Positions 43,381 through 52,975 of a DNA stretch of 64,000 nucleotides are shown here, piece by piece. A model generated the notes under the pieces. That model saw only the letters and a list, made by a program, of their open reading frames with translations. It was not told the origin of the DNA and made no database searches. A program made the position numbers and the translations under genes. Each line of letters opens with the position of its first letter. Within the stretch, counting starts at the first letter, position 1. Source of the stretch: Mesorhizobium sp. (GTDB lineage: Bacteria; Pseudomonadota; Alphaproteobacteria; Rhizobiales; Rhizobiaceae); NCBI GenBank assembly GCA_004017535.1, contig SAJS01000008.1:124001-188000 (forward strand). Reading direction: 5' to 3'.

Positions 43381-44475
43381 TTATCTCCGCTCCGGAAACA
43401 TCGCCTTCAGCCCCTCGCGCGAAGCTTTCGCCACGCCGCGCTCGGTGATGAGACCCGTCACCAGCCGGGCCGGCGTCACGTCGAACGCCGGGTTGGCCGC
43501 CGGCGTCGCATCCGGCGACACGCGCACCTGCGCGACCTTGCCATCTGACGTCTTGCCCCAGACCAGCGAAACCTCGTCGCCGGAGCGTTCCTCGATGGGT
43601 ATTTCCTTCAGCCCGTCGGCCACCGTCCAATCGATGGTCGGCGAGGGGAGCGCGACATAGAAGGGCACGTTGTTGTCGGCGGCGGCCAGCGCCTTGAGAT
43701 ACGTGCCGATCTTGTTGCAGACGTCGCCATTGGCAGTGGTGCGGTCGGTGCCGACGATGACCATGTCGATATTGCCATGCTGCATCAGGTGCCCGCCGGC
43801 ATTGTCGACGATCAGCGTGTGCGGCACGCCGTGCCCTGCCATCTCCCAGGCCGTCAGCTGAGCGCCCTGGTTGCGCGGCCTGGTTTCGTCGACATAGACA
43901 TGCACCGGAATGCCGGCCTCGGTCGCCAGATAGATCGGCGCGGTGGCGGTGCCGTAGTCGACTGTCGCCAACCACCCGGCATTGCAGTGGGTGAGGATGT
44001 TGACCGTCTCGCCCGGCTGCTTCTTCGCCGCGATCTCCTTGATGATGGCAAGCCCGTTCTCGCCGATGGCGCGGTTTAAGCCCACATCCTCGTCGGCGAT
44101 CTCGGCGGCACGCCGGTACGCGGCCTCGGCGCGCTCTTCCGGCGCGAGCGGCTTGAGGAAGCGCCGCATCTCGTCCAGCGCCCAGCGCAGGTTGATCGCC
44201 GTCGGCCTCGTCCTGTGAAGCGTTTCCCACACCGCGTCGAGCGCTTCGTCCGACGGATCGTCCATCATCTGGATGGCGACGCCGTAAGCCGCGGTGACGC
44301 CGATCAGCGGCGCGCCGCGCACCCACATGTCGCGGATGGCGGTGGCGATGCCGGCGACGGTTCCGATCGTCTCGATGCGGAACTCATGCGGCAGCCAGCG
44401 CTGGTCGATGATCTCGACCGAGCGCTTGTCGTCGCTGAGCCAGATGGTGCGGTAGTGGCGTTCGCCGACGTTCAA
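43381..44475 (-). CDS. mtnA: S-methyl-5-thioribose-1-phosphate isomerase
   Basis: The 364-residue enzyme belongs to the eIF2B-like aldose-ketose isomerase family. The catalytic Cys is in [20 protein letters not shown] (about residue 165), and the catalytic Asp in [18 protein letters not shown] (about residue 245). It converts methylthioribose-1-phosphate to methylthioribulose-1-phosphate in methionine salvage. It follows mtnK by two bases, forming an operon. Downstream genes of the full salvage pathway (mtnBCD) are not in this window. Confidence 0.93.
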   Translation of the reverse strand: MNVGERHYRTIWLSDDKRSVEIIDQRWLPHEFRIETIGTVAGIATAIRDMWVRGAPLIGVTAAYGVAIQMMDDPSDEALDAVWETLHRTRPTAINLRWALDEMRRFLKPLAPEERAEAAYRRAAEIADEDVGLNRAIGENGLAIIKEIAAKKQPGETVNILTHCNAGWLATVDYGTATAPIYLATEAGIPVHVYVDETRPRNQGAQLTAWEMAGHGVPHTLIVDNAGGHLMQHGNIDMVIVGTDRTTANGDVCNKIGTYLKALAAADNNVPFYVALPSPTIDWTVADGLKEIPIEERSGDEVSLVWGKTSDGKVAQVRVSPDATPAANPAFDVTPARLVTGLITERGVAKASREGLKAMFPERR

Positions 44476-44477
44476 AT

Positions 44478-45740
44478 TCAGTTCTCCTGTTCGATCAGCG
44501 CGGCCAGATTGTTGACCTCGTCGATGCTGTGGATCTGGCGCCGGTTGACGGCGATGTGGCGGCCGAAGCGCAAAGCCTTGGCCTCACATCTGGCGCGCAG
44601 GTCTTGATCGGCAACGGTCTCGAAGTCGGCATTGTGAGCCAGCCCAAGGATGCGCCGGTGCACCTCGATGCCGGCAAAGCCGAGCAGGTCGGTCCAGATG
44701 GAATGCAGCATGTGGTCGAGCGCCTGTTCGGAACCCAGCCTGTCGCCCTGATCCTCGAACAGGCTTTTCTGGTAGAGCATGCCGGTGCGTTCGGTGCGCC
44801 AGAGATGCGAAAACTCGGCGCGGAAGGTTGCCCAGGTCTCGGCGGTGACGCCAAGCAGATAGGCGCGCATCGAGTCCCTGCCGCCTTTTTCCTCGTGTCC
44901 GCGCTGCGAGAAGAAGGCCATCCAGAAATTGGCGAGCAGCATGCCGACATCGAAGGCGATCGGGCCATAAAAGGCGAATTCCGGATCGATCATCCGGGTC
45001 TCGGTGTCGGTCACCATGATCGAGCCGGAATGCAGGTCGCCATGCAGCAGCGTCTCGGCATTGGCCGCGAAAAGGTGCTTCAGCCGCTGCGCCTCGACCT
45101 TGAGGTCGCGGTCGGCGCGCAATTCGGCAACCAGGCCGTCGAGCTGCGGCGAGGTATGCCGGTTCATCTTGGCGTCGAAATAGGGATCGGAGAACACCAG
45201 GTTCTCGGTGATATCGCAGAGCTCGACATTGTCGGCGAACAGCGCCAGATCGGCCTTGCGCTCTTTCGTCACCATCGAAAGATCCGAGCCGCGGAACAGC
45301 GTGCGGGCCATGAAAAGGCCGATGTCGCGCGCGATGTTCGGCAGTTCACGGCCCTCGATCAGCGCGCGCCTGAGGATGACATGCGGCGGCGCCAGATATT
45401 CCATGACGATCAGCGCCTGGGTCTCGTCGAAATGGTAGATCGCCGGCACCGAGCCGGGCGCCCGGCGCTCCTGCCTGGTCAGCGCATGATATTCGAAGAA
45501 GGAGCGCTTCAAGGGCAGCGGCCAGCTGTCGCCAACCAGCCGCACATAGGGCAGCGCCTGCTTCACCACCGCCGCACCTTGGTCGCCCTCGACGATGAAG
45601 ACGAGGTTCAGATTGCCGTCACCGACCTCGCGTACTTTCCAGTGGCTGGCGTCGTCGCCGATGCGCTCGGTCAGCGCCGCGGTCTCGCCAAGGCGCTTCG
45701 GCAGCGTCTCCACCGACAATGCTTCGAACTTCCCGGTCAT
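44478..45740 (-). CDS. mtnK: 5-methylthioribose kinase
   Basis: This 420-residue aminoglycoside-phosphotransferase-fold kinase has the catalytic loop [11 protein letters not shown] (about residues 228-238) and the metal site [14 protein letters not shown] typical of MtnK. It phosphorylates 5-methylthioribose produced from methylthioadenosine. The start is the ATG at 45740 with GGGGAGAGA upstream; the frame extends further without homology. It is divergent from a sugar ABC transporter with a palindromic operator between. Confidence 0.92.
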   Translation of the reverse strand: MTGKFEALSVETLPKRLGETAALTERIGDDASHWKVREVGDGNLNLVFIVEGDQGAAVVKQALPYVRLVGDSWPLPLKRSFFEYHALTRQERRAPGSVPAIYHFDETQALIVMEYLAPPHVILRRALIEGRELPNIARDIGLFMARTLFRGSDLSMVTKERKADLALFADNVELCDITENLVFSDPYFDAKMNRHTSPQLDGLVAELRADRDLKVEAQRLKHLFAANAETLLHGDLHSGSIMVTDTETRMIDPEFAFYGPIAFDVGMLLANFWMAFFSQRGHEEKGGRDSMRAYLLGVTAETWATFRAEFSHLWRTERTGMLYQKSLFEDQGDRLGSEQALDHMLHSIWTDLLGFAGIEVHRRILGLAHNADFETVADQDLRARCEAKALRFGRHIAVNRRQIHSIDEVNNLAALIEQEN

Positions 45741-45818
45741 TCTCTCCCCTCCTGCTCGTGGTGTCCGACGATAGCGGAGCCACGGCGGCGGGGCCAAGCT
45801 AGGAAGCACTCTGGCAAA

Positions 45819-45858
45819 TGTCAATCGTGTTGACAATTGACGAATGAGCCCATAGCGT
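45819..45858 (+). promoter_or_regulatory. Operator and promoter between mtnK and the sugar ABC operon
   Basis: TGTCAA-TCGTG-TTGACA is a perfect 6+6 palindrome at 45819-45835. Its right half is a consensus -35 (TTGACA), followed after 17 bases by TAGCGT as a weak -10 for the ABC operon. A repressor bound here would block the ABC promoter and might also affect mtnK. Confidence 0.55.
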
Positions 45859-45878
45859 CAGGAACCAGGGAGGAAGGA

Positions 45879-47390
45879 ATGGGCGCAGATGCCGTGTTCC
45901 ATGTGGAGGGCTTGAGGAAATCCTTCGGCCAGAACGAGGTGCTTGGCGGCATCTCGCTCGAACTGCATTCGGGCGAGGTCACCGTGCTGATGGGCGCAAA
46001 CGGCGCCGGCAAGTCGACCCTGGTCAAGATCATCAGCGGCGTCTATGCGCGCGGTGCCGGCACGATGCGGCTCGCCGGCAACGCATTCGACCCGCAAACC
46101 CCCGCCGAAGCCATTCGCGCCGGCGTCGTTACCGTGCACCAGAACATCAATGACGGCGTGGTCGCCGACCTCGATGTCGCCACCAACCTGACGCTCGACC
46201 GGCTGAGCGGCAAAGGCGCGTCGATGCTGTTCAAGCCCGCCAATGTCCGCGCCGAAGCCAAGGCCGTCGCCGACCGCATGGGACTGATCATCGACCTCAA
46301 GGCGCGCGTCAGCGATCTGTCACTGGCCGACCGGCAGATGGTGGCCATTGCGCGGGCCATGGCGCACCAGCCCAAAGTGCTGATCCTGGACGAGCCGACC
46401 TCCTCGCTGTCGAGCGCCGAGGCCGACCGGTTGTTTTCGCTGATCGACCGGCTGCGCGGTTATGGCGTTGCCATCCTCTATATATCGCACCGCATGTCCG
46501 ACATCAGGCGCCTCGCCGACCGCATCATGTCGATGCGCGACGGTGTCGTCTCGGGCGTCTTCGATCGAAAACCGCTTGATTACGAGGGCGCCGTCAACGC
46601 CATGCTCGGCCGCAAGATCCGTCTCGACAGGGTCGTCGCCAGAAGCTCGGCGCGCGCGGTTTTCACCGCCGACGGCCTGCAGCTCGCGCATGGCGCAAAA
46701 CCGATCTCGATGACGCTCGGCGCCGGCGAGGTGGTGGCGGTCACCGGTCTTGTCGGCGTCGGCAAGACGGCGTTGGCCGAAACATTGTTTGGCGTGCGCC
46801 GGCCGTTTGCCGGCGCCATGCATATGGACGGCAAGCCCTACGCGCCGGGCTCGGCGCGCGAAGCGATCGCTGCGGGTGTCTTCCTGGTCGCCAAGGATCG
46901 CGCCGAGAGCGGCATCGTCGGCAGCTTCAACATCGAGCGCAACATTAGCCTGCCATTCCTCAGGCGCATGTCGAACCTCGGCGTCATGAAGAAGCGCGCC
47001 GAGCGCGTCGCTGCCCGCCGTCAGATCGACGAGCTCGGCATCGTCTGCCGGTCCGAGAAGGACGAGTTGTCGGCGCTTTCCGGCGGCAACCAGCAGAAGG
47101 TGATGGTGGCGCGCTGGATGTCGCAGGCCTCGCGCCTCTTCATCCTCGACGAGCCGTTTCAGGGCGTCGACATTTCGGCCCGGCGCGACATCGCCGCGAA
47201 GCTGAGGGCAAGCGCCGACGGCCGCGCCACGCTGATCTTCGTCACCGAGATCGACGAGGCGCTGGAGACCGCCGACCGCATCCTGGTGATGTCGGAACAC
47301 ACGATCGTCGGCGAGCACAGGAACGCCGATATCGACCTCGACCGGCTGCTGGCGGAAGTGGCCGGCGGCCCGCTGCATGGTGTTGCTTGA
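45879..47390 (+). CDS. Sugar ABC transporter ATP-binding protein (RbsA-like)
   Basis: The 503-residue protein has two nucleotide-binding domains. NBD1 has GANGAGKST, LSLADRQMVAIARAM and VLILDEPTSSL; NBD2 has GLVGVGKTALAE, LSGGNQQKVMVARWM and LFILDEPFQGVD. As usual in CUT2 importers, the second Walker A (GLVGVGKT) is degenerate. AGGGAGGAAGG precedes the ATG at 45879. It opens a three-gene operon, divergent from mtnK-mtnA, which suggests a pentose, deoxypentose or methylthioribose as substrate. Confidence 0.9.
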   Translation: MGADAVFHVEGLRKSFGQNEVLGGISLELHSGEVTVLMGANGAGKSTLVKIISGVYARGAGTMRLAGNAFDPQTPAEAIRAGVVTVHQNINDGVVADLDVATNLTLDRLSGKGASMLFKPANVRAEAKAVADRMGLIIDLKARVSDLSLADRQMVAIARAMAHQPKVLILDEPTSSLSSAEADRLFSLIDRLRGYGVAILYISHRMSDIRRLADRIMSMRDGVVSGVFDRKPLDYEGAVNAMLGRKIRLDRVVARSSARAVFTADGLQLAHGAKPISMTLGAGEVVAVTGLVGVGKTALAETLFGVRRPFAGAMHMDGKPYAPGSAREAIAAGVFLVAKDRAESGIVGSFNIERNISLPFLRRMSNLGVMKKRAERVAARRQIDELGIVCRSEKDELSALSGGNQQKVMVARWMSQASRLFILDEPFQGVDISARRDIAAKLRASADGRATLIFVTEIDEALETADRILVMSEHTIVGEHRNADIDLDRLLAEVAGGPLHGVA

Positions 47391-47423
47391 GATCGTGCGG
47401 ATGACGAGACTTGGAGTGCAGGC

Positions 47424-48464
47424 ATGAGTTCTAGTTTGGCGGAGAGGACAACAGCGCGGGAGCGTTCGATGACATTGCGCGATTATGCTATCCGCTACGG
47501 CTTCATCGTCCTGCTGGTCGGGCTGATCGCCTATTTCGCGATCGCTGCCGACGGTTTCGTTTCGCCGCAGAGCGCGGTCTTCATCTTCCAGTCGGTGGCC
47601 ATCACCGGCGTGCTGGCGCTCGGCGTCACCGCGACGCTCGTCGTCGGTGGTTTCGACCTGTCGATCGGCTCGGTCGCGACCAGCGCCATGATGGCGGCTT
47701 CTTACGCGATGGTCGTGCTGGAGCAGAACGCCATCGTCGCCGTCATCGCTTGCCTGTTCATCGGCGTCATCGTCGGCCTGATCAATGGCTGGCTAATCGT
47801 CTATATGCGCGTGCCCGACCTGCTCGCGACGCTTGGCATGATGTTCCTGCTGCTCGGTCTGCAGCGCATCCCGACGGAAGGACGTTCGATCGCCACCGGC
47901 ATGACCATGCCCGATGGCTCGGTCGCCAACGGCAAGTTCTCCGAGGCCTTCCTGGCGCTCGGCCGTCACCGCATCGACTTCTTCATCCCGAACCTGATCC
48001 CGGTTTCGGTGGTGGTGCTGGTTGTGCTTGCGCTGCTGATCTGGTTCTTCCTCGAATACACCCGCTTCGGCCGCATGATGTATGCGGTTGGCTCCAACGA
48101 ACGGGCGGCCGAGCTCGCCGGCGCGCCTGTCAAGGCATACAAAATCTGGGCCTATGTGATTTCGGGAGTTTTTGCCTCGATCGGCGGGATTTTGCTTGCC
48201 GCCCGGCTTGGACGCGGCGACATCGCCTCGGGTAATAATCTGTTGCTCGACGCAGTAGCGGCGGCGCTCATCGGCTACGCGGTGCTCGGCGCCGCCAAGC
48301 CCAACGCGTTCGGCACGGCCGTCGGCGCGGTGTTCGTCGGTGTCCTGCTGCAAGGCCTGACCATGATGAACGCCCCTTACTACACGCAGGATTTCGTCAA
48401 GGGCGCGGTGCTCGTCGTCGCCCTTGTCTTCACCTTCGCCCTCTCCGGCAGGGGCAAGAGATAG
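47424..48464 (+). CDS. Sugar ABC transporter permease (RbsC-like)
   Basis: This 346-residue permease has about ten helices. The family motif reads LVVGGFDLSIGSVATSAMMA near residue 73, with Phe replacing the usual Ile in GGIDLS. The late loop DAVAAALIGYAVLGAAKPNAFGT is also present. GGAGTGCAGG precedes the ATG. It is the only permease in the operon, so it must function as a homodimer. Confidence 0.9.
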   Translation: MSSSLAERTTARERSMTLRDYAIRYGFIVLLVGLIAYFAIAADGFVSPQSAVFIFQSVAITGVLALGVTATLVVGGFDLSIGSVATSAMMAASYAMVVLEQNAIVAVIACLFIGVIVGLINGWLIVYMRVPDLLATLGMMFLLLGLQRIPTEGRSIATGMTMPDGSVANGKFSEAFLALGRHRIDFFIPNLIPVSVVVLVVLALLIWFFLEYTRFGRMMYAVGSNERAAELAGAPVKAYKIWAYVISGVFASIGGILLAARLGRGDIASGNNLLLDAVAAALIGYAVLGAAKPNAFGTAVGAVFVGVLLQGLTMMNAPYYTQDFVKGAVLVVALVFTFALSGRGKR

Positions 48465-48505
48465 TTGCGACCGGGACATTGATGAGAACACAAACGGAGG
48501 AAAAA

Positions 48506-49558
48506 GTGAGCATCACAAGGAGACTTTTGGGGAAGGCGGCACTCGGCCTCGCCGGCGCGGCGCTGCTGATGCAGGGCACGGCGTTGGCGGCGGACCGCCC
48601 GGCGCCGTTCGACAAGCCGGGCGTCAAGATCGCGCTGGTGCGTTATCTCTCGACCGGTGACTTCTTCCAGGCCTATCTCTCCGGCGTCGAGGCGCAGGCG
48701 AAGGCCCTCGGCATCGACCTGCGCGTGCTGGACAGCCGCCAGGACGCCGCGCTCCAGGCCGACATGGTCGACCAGGCGATCGCGCTCGGCGTCCAGGGCA
48801 TCATCATCCAGCACGGCCTGACGGAATCGATGAAGGACGCCGCCCAGCGCGCGGTCGATGCCGGCATCAAGGTCGTCGCCTTCGACGTCAATGTCGAAAA
48901 CCCGAAGATCCCGCAGATCGAGCAGTCGGACAAGGATCTCGCCAAGCTGGCGCTCGAACAGGCGGTCAAGGACAATGGCGAGAGCTGGAAGGCCGGCTAT
49001 GTCTATGTCGCCGGCATCGCCCCGCTCGACCGCCGCAACGAGACCTGGGTGGATGTGAAGAAGAAATACTCGGGCATCAGCGAGGTCGCCCAGTTCGGCA
49101 CGCTCGACAACCCGATCGCCAACTCCGTCGCCAACCAGGCGCGTTCGGTGCTGCAGGCGCATCCCGACATCAAGGTGATGTTCGCGCCCTATGACGAGTT
49201 CGCCAAGGGCGTGAAGATCGCCGTCGACGAGGCGGGCCTGAACAAGGGCATCAAGATCTACTCGGCCGACATCTCGACCTCGGACATCGCCGCCATGCGC
49301 GAGCCCGACAGCGCCTGGGCCGCCACCGCCGCCACCAACCCGGCCGTCGTCGGCCAGGTCTCGGTGCGCGCGTTGGCGCAGCTGCTCGCCGGCGAGGATC
49401 CCGGCCACAACGTCATCGTGCCGCCGACGCTGATCACCCAGAAGGAGCTGATCGACAAGGACATCAAGAACATGGAGGACCTGTCGGCCAAGCTGCCGCA
49501 GTTTGCCCATGCCGATGTCGCGATGCCAGCCTGGATGCCGAACCCCAACGCCAAGTAA
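48506..49558 (+). CDS. Sugar ABC transporter periplasmic binding protein
   Basis: This 350-residue binding protein is of the ribose/galactose type (peripla_BP_4). The signal peptide is SITRRLLGKAALGLAGAALL ending at ALA-ADRP. Then come KIALVRYLSTGDFFQAYLSG, ALGVQGIIIQHG (first-domain strand) and VVAFDVNVENPKIPQIEQSD. The GTG at 48506 has GGAGG five bases upstream and gives a natural signal peptide; an upstream ATG lacks this. The twin Arg may allow Tat export. A strong hairpin ends the operon. Confidence 0.9.
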   Translation: MSITRRLLGKAALGLAGAALLMQGTALAADRPAPFDKPGVKIALVRYLSTGDFFQAYLSGVEAQAKALGIDLRVLDSRQDAALQADMVDQAIALGVQGIIIQHGLTESMKDAAQRAVDAGIKVVAFDVNVENPKIPQIEQSDKDLAKLALEQAVKDNGESWKAGYVYVAGIAPLDRRNETWVDVKKKYSGISEVAQFGTLDNPIANSVANQARSVLQAHPDIKVMFAPYDEFAKGVKIAVDEAGLNKGIKIYSADISTSDIAAMREPDSAWAATAATNPAVVGQVSVRALAQLLAGEDPGHNVIVPPTLITQKELIDKDIKNMEDLSAKLPQFAHADVAMPAWMPNPNAK

Positions 49559-49581
49559 GGTCTCAGGCAGTCACGAAATGA

Positions 49582-49608
49582 AGAGAGCGGTCCAGCGGGC
49601 CGCTCTCT
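49582..49608 (+). terminator. Terminator of the sugar ABC operon
   Basis: AGAGAGCGGTCC-AGC-GGGCCGCTCTCT is a 12-bp stem with one wobble, 24 bases after the stop, followed by GTCTTTGT. The T-run is weak, but the stem is strong. Confidence 0.65.
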
Positions 49609-49635
49609 GTCTTTGTGAGGGCTGCTGTTGCGGCC

Positions 49636-49875
49636 TCACCGCTGCCAGAAAGGCAGTTTGGCGATCTCGGCCTCGACTTCTTTTTTCGTCAGCCCGATAT
49701 CGTCGATCAGATACGGATTGTCCCTCGCCATCCGCTTGAGCTCAAAGCGAAAATAGGCCTGCTTGCGGTGCTCAGCGATGAGGCTGCGCAGAGCCGCGAG
49801 GCCATGGCGTCGCCGGCCCATGTGCATTGCTGGTGCCGCCGCCAGACATGTTGAAGGCGCAAAAGTGTCGTTCAT
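49636..49875 (-). CDS. DUF1127 family small protein
   Basis: The 79-residue product ends with the DUF1127 pattern RFELKRMARDNPYLIDDIGLTKKEVEAEIAK (residues about 42-72), which carries the D-x-G-L core of this rhizobial family. Short Arg-rich DUF1127 proteins are linked to phosphate and carbon metabolism and RNA turnover in Agrobacterium; the role here is unknown. The ATG at 49875 starts MNDTFAPS. It stands alone. Confidence 0.75.
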   Translation of the reverse strand: MNDTFAPSTCLAAAPAMHMGRRRHGLAALRSLIAEHRKQAYFRFELKRMARDNPYLIDDIGLTKKEVEAEIAKLPFWQR

Positions 49876-49994
49876 GGCAACCTCGATCGAAATGAGGGTT
49901 CTGAAAGCCCTCGACCTGATTGAGATTGCACTGTGCCGCAGGCGGCGAGCGGCGTAATTAAGCCCTCCCAAATAGTTCTCAAAACTTCCAAATC

Positions 49995-50123
49995 GGATAG
50001 AGGGGTTCGCCGTTTCACGGAAACGGCGAACCCGTCTATCCCTTTGTTTTTACGCAATTCCGGGCGGAAGGTTACGGCGAAGGCGCCGAACTTAACCGCT
50101 CACACTTTTCCTGGAATTGCTCT
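49995..50123. repeat. Composite intergenic repeat: 22-bp hairpin plus inserted AATTCC element
   Basis: The left part (49995-50041) is an almost perfect 22-bp stem, GGATAGAGGGGTTCGCCG...CGGCGAACCCGTCTATCC, with a 3-base loop and one mismatch. The right part (50044-50123) is the AATTCC hairpin repeat in reverse orientation, with about 24 extra bases (GGTTACGGCG...GAACTT) in its loop. The two parts recur together near 52868-52963. Confidence 0.8.
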
Positions 50124-50135
50124 ATAGATCGCCGC

Positions 50136-51644
50136 ATGCAGGGATCGCGCTTTGCTTTCGGACCATTCGTGTTTGATCCCGGCGCGGGAACGCTGCTTCG
50201 GGGCGATGTTCCCGTCGCCGCCGGCCATCGCGGGCTGAAGCTGCTGGAAGCGCTCGTCGCGCGCCCCGGCGAAATCCTCGCCAAGGCCGAGTTGATGGAC
50301 GCGGCGTGGCCGGGCACGGCGGTAGAGGAAGGCAATCTCACCGTCCAGATCGCGCAATTGCGCAAGCTGCTCGGTCCGGCAACCGGTGGTGGCGAGTGGA
50401 TCGCTACGGTGCCGCGCGTCGGCTATCGTTTCACCGGTACCGTCGCAAAGCTCGACGGCGCGCAGCAAAGGCCGCTGCCGCTGCCGGACAAACCCTCCAT
50501 CGCCGTGCTGCCCTTCGCGGCCTTCAGCGCCGACCCTGAGCAGGAGTCCTTCGCGGATGGCCTGACCGAAGACCTCATCACCGACCTCTCCAGGATAGGG
50601 GGACTGTTCGTCATCGCGCGCAACTCGGTGTTTGCCTACAAGGGCAAGGCGATGGACGTGCGCGCGATCGCCAAGGACCTTGGCGTGCGCTATCTTCTGG
50701 AAGGCAGCGCCCGGCGCGCCGCTGGGCGTGTGCGCATCAACGCCCAGCTGGTCGACGCCGTAACCGGCGAGCATCTCTGGGCGGAACGCTTCGATCGCGG
50801 CCTGGAAGACATCTTCGCCGTCCAGGACGCGGTCACTGCCAGGATCGTGGAAGCGCTGCTCGGGCGGCTGCGCGCGCCGCCGGCCCGCAACCGTCCCCGG
50901 AATCTGGAAGCCTATGATCTCGTGGTGCGGGCTCGCAAATCGTTCGACGAATCGCCGCAGATGGCGCGCGAAGCGCATCTGATGCTGACGCGCGCCATCT
51001 CGCTCGATCCGGACTATGCCGAGGCCTATCGCTGGCTGGCGATGAACCACTGGATGGGCTGGGTGCATTGGGGCGAGCCGTTCGAACCTGCCCGCAGCAC
51101 ATCTCTTGAGCTGGCGCGCAAGGCGGTGGCGATCGACCCCAACGACGCTGGCTGCCGCTGGGTGCTCGCCAATCTGCTTGCCTATGAACGCGATTTTGAA
51201 CAGGCCGAGATTGAGTTCGCAAAGGCGATCGAACTCGATCCGAACGAGGCTGATATCTGGGCGACATTGTCCGACATCGAGGTGCTGGCCGGCCAGGTGG
51301 AGTTGAGTCTCGAGCACATCCGCAAGGCGTTCCGGCTCAATCCCTTTCCGCCGAGTTGGTATTATCTGACGCTCGGCCAGGCACTGTATGCGGCCCGTGA
51401 CTATGAGGCCGCTGTCGAGACGCTGCGCCGCGACGAGACCTACCGCACCAGCTCGCGACGCTTCCTGGCGGCAGCCCTTGCTCAACTCGGCCGGCTCGAC
51501 GAGGCCCAGACCGAGGTCGCGCTGTTCCTCGTCGGCAATCCGCATTTCTCGACGCAGCGCTGGGTAGAAACGGAGCCGTTTCGCGACGACGCGACGCTTG
51601 AGCATTTCGTCGATGGCTTCCGCAAGGCAGGTCTTCCGGCGTGA
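50136..51644 (+). CDS. Winged-helix (CadC/OmpR-type) regulator with TPR repeats
   Basis: The 502-residue protein starts with a DNA-binding Trans_reg_C domain (LLEALVARPGEILAKAELMDAAWPG and the wing PRVGYRF, residues about 28-105). A conserved PSIAVLPFAAFSADPEQESFADGLTEDLITDLSRI block follows, as in adenylate-cyclase-associated regulators, then about five TPR units (AEAYRWLAMN, AIELDPNEADIW, LGQALYAARDYEAAVETL) to the end. No membrane segment or cyclase domain is present. The target is unknown. The start is close to the composite repeat, so the promoter may lie within it. Confidence 0.85.
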   Translation: MQGSRFAFGPFVFDPGAGTLLRGDVPVAAGHRGLKLLEALVARPGEILAKAELMDAAWPGTAVEEGNLTVQIAQLRKLLGPATGGGEWIATVPRVGYRFTGTVAKLDGAQQRPLPLPDKPSIAVLPFAAFSADPEQESFADGLTEDLITDLSRIGGLFVIARNSVFAYKGKAMDVRAIAKDLGVRYLLEGSARRAAGRVRINAQLVDAVTGEHLWAERFDRGLEDIFAVQDAVTARIVEALLGRLRAPPARNRPRNLEAYDLVVRARKSFDESPQMAREAHLMLTRAISLDPDYAEAYRWLAMNHWMGWVHWGEPFEPARSTSLELARKAVAIDPNDAGCRWVLANLLAYERDFEQAEIEFAKAIELDPNEADIWATLSDIEVLAGQVELSLEHIRKAFRLNPFPPSWYYLTLGQALYAARDYEAAVETLRRDETYRTSSRRFLAAALAQLGRLDEAQTEVALFLVGNPHFSTQRWVETEPFRDDATLEHFVDGFRKAGLPA

Positions 51645-51695
51645 TGGCGCGACGCGGCCACCTGATCGCCGCGAGGTTTCATTACTCGGATCTTT

Positions 51696-52760
51696 TCACC
51701 GGCCGGCGCGCGCCAGCCCATGCGCCACCAGCCGGTCGATGACCTCCGGATAGCTGACGCCGCTTGCCGCCATCGCCTTGGCGTACATGCTGATGTTGGT
51801 GAAGCCGGGAATGGTGTTGAGCTCGTTGATCAGAAAAGTCATGTCCGGCATCAGGAAGAAGTCGACGCGGGCCATGCCGTCGCAGCCGAGCGCCCTGAAC
51901 GCCTTTGCCGCCGTGTCGCACATGGCTTCTTCGACCTGCGGCGGCAATTCCGCCGGCACTATGAGCGCAGCGCCATTCTCGTCGACATATTTGGCGTTGT
52001 AGTTATAGAAACCGTGGCTCTCCGCCGGCACAATCTCGCCGGGCCGCGAGACGAAGAGCTCGCCCGTAGGGCTCTCCAGCACGCTGAATTCGATCTCGCG
52101 GCCACGGACGAATTCCTCCGCCAGCAGCTTGCTGTCGTGCTGAAAGGCATCTGTCAGCGCGCGGTCGAATTCCTGGCTGGCATTGACCTTGGCGACGCCG
52201 ACTGACGAGCCCTGCCGCGCCGGCTTGATGAACAGCGGCAGGCCGAGCCGCTCTGCCAGTTCGGCAAGCGTAGGCACCGCGCCCTCCTTGATGGTCACCG
52301 AGCGTGCGACGGGCACTCCCGCCGCTTTCAGCAACCGCTTGGCGATGTCCTTGTCGAGCGCCGTGGCCGACCCCAATATGCCGCAGCCGGCGAGCGGCAC
52401 GCGTGCCACTTCGGCCAGCCCCTGCACCGCGCCGTCCTCGCCATGCAGGCCGTGCAGCACCGGAAACAGGATATCTATGGCGGGCAGGTCGTAGGGGGCG
52501 CCGCCGGCAGGGATCGCGAGCATCCGTCCATGCCCGCCCGGCACCAGGCAGAGCTGCGTGCCGGAGGATGGCGTCGCCAGCGCGCCACCTTCGAAGCTGC
52601 TCAGCAGCCACTGCCCTTCGCGCGAGACGAAGATCGGAACGGCATCGTATTTCGCCGGGTCCAGCGCGGCCATGACGTTGGCCGCCGAAAGCAGCGACAC
52701 GTCATGCTCGGCGGAGCGTCCGCCGAACAGCACACCGATACGAAGTCTTTTTGCGGGCAT
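51696..52760 (-). CDS. ddl: D-alanine--D-alanine ligase
   Basis: This 354-residue ATP-grasp enzyme starts with RIGVLFGGRSAEHDVSLLSA. The central FPVLHGLHGEDGAVQGLAEVA, the ATP site PLFIKPARQGSSVGV and the metal site ARVDFFLMPDMTFLINELNTIPGFT are all conserved. It makes the D-Ala-D-Ala dipeptide of peptidoglycan. It is away from the division/cell-wall cluster where ddlB usually lies, so it is likely a second, DdlA-type copy. The ATG at 52760 is chosen over a GTG four codons upstream. Confidence 0.92.
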   Translation of the reverse strand: MPAKRLRIGVLFGGRSAEHDVSLLSAANVMAALDPAKYDAVPIFVSREGQWLLSSFEGGALATPSSGTQLCLVPGGHGRMLAIPAGGAPYDLPAIDILFPVLHGLHGEDGAVQGLAEVARVPLAGCGILGSATALDKDIAKRLLKAAGVPVARSVTIKEGAVPTLAELAERLGLPLFIKPARQGSSVGVAKVNASQEFDRALTDAFQHDSKLLAEEFVRGREIEFSVLESPTGELFVSRPGEIVPAESHGFYNYNAKYVDENGAALIVPAELPPQVEEAMCDTAAKAFRALGCDGMARVDFFLMPDMTFLINELNTIPGFTNISMYAKAMAASGVSYPEVIDRLVAHGLARAGR

Positions 52761-52867
52761 CGACAACTCCACCGATGATCAAGGGTTGGAGCTCGCATGC
52801 GAAACACCAGACATCCCCTTCAACCGTAGTAAGCGGACGATTGGAGTGGGACTTTGACAGGTTGCAG

Positions 52868-52963
52868 CAGTTTTTCAGCAGAAGTGCGAAAAGCTCCGTC
52901 CTGAGAGGCGTCAACGCGAGGAGATCGAGCGGTTCGTCGTTTTCGTGAAACGATGAACCGCTG
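52868..52963 (+). repeat. Diverged composite repeat near ddl
   Basis: The right part AGCGGTTCGTCGTTT/AAACGATGAACCGCT (52928-52942 and 52948-52962) is a 15-bp stem with one mismatch and a TCGTG loop, of the same family as 49995-50041. The left part (CAGTTTTTCAGCAGAAGTGCGA...CCGTCC) aligns loosely with the AATTCC element. So both parts of the composite repeat occur again, worn down. Confidence 0.6.
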
Positions 52964-52975
52964 CAACGGTGCTCG

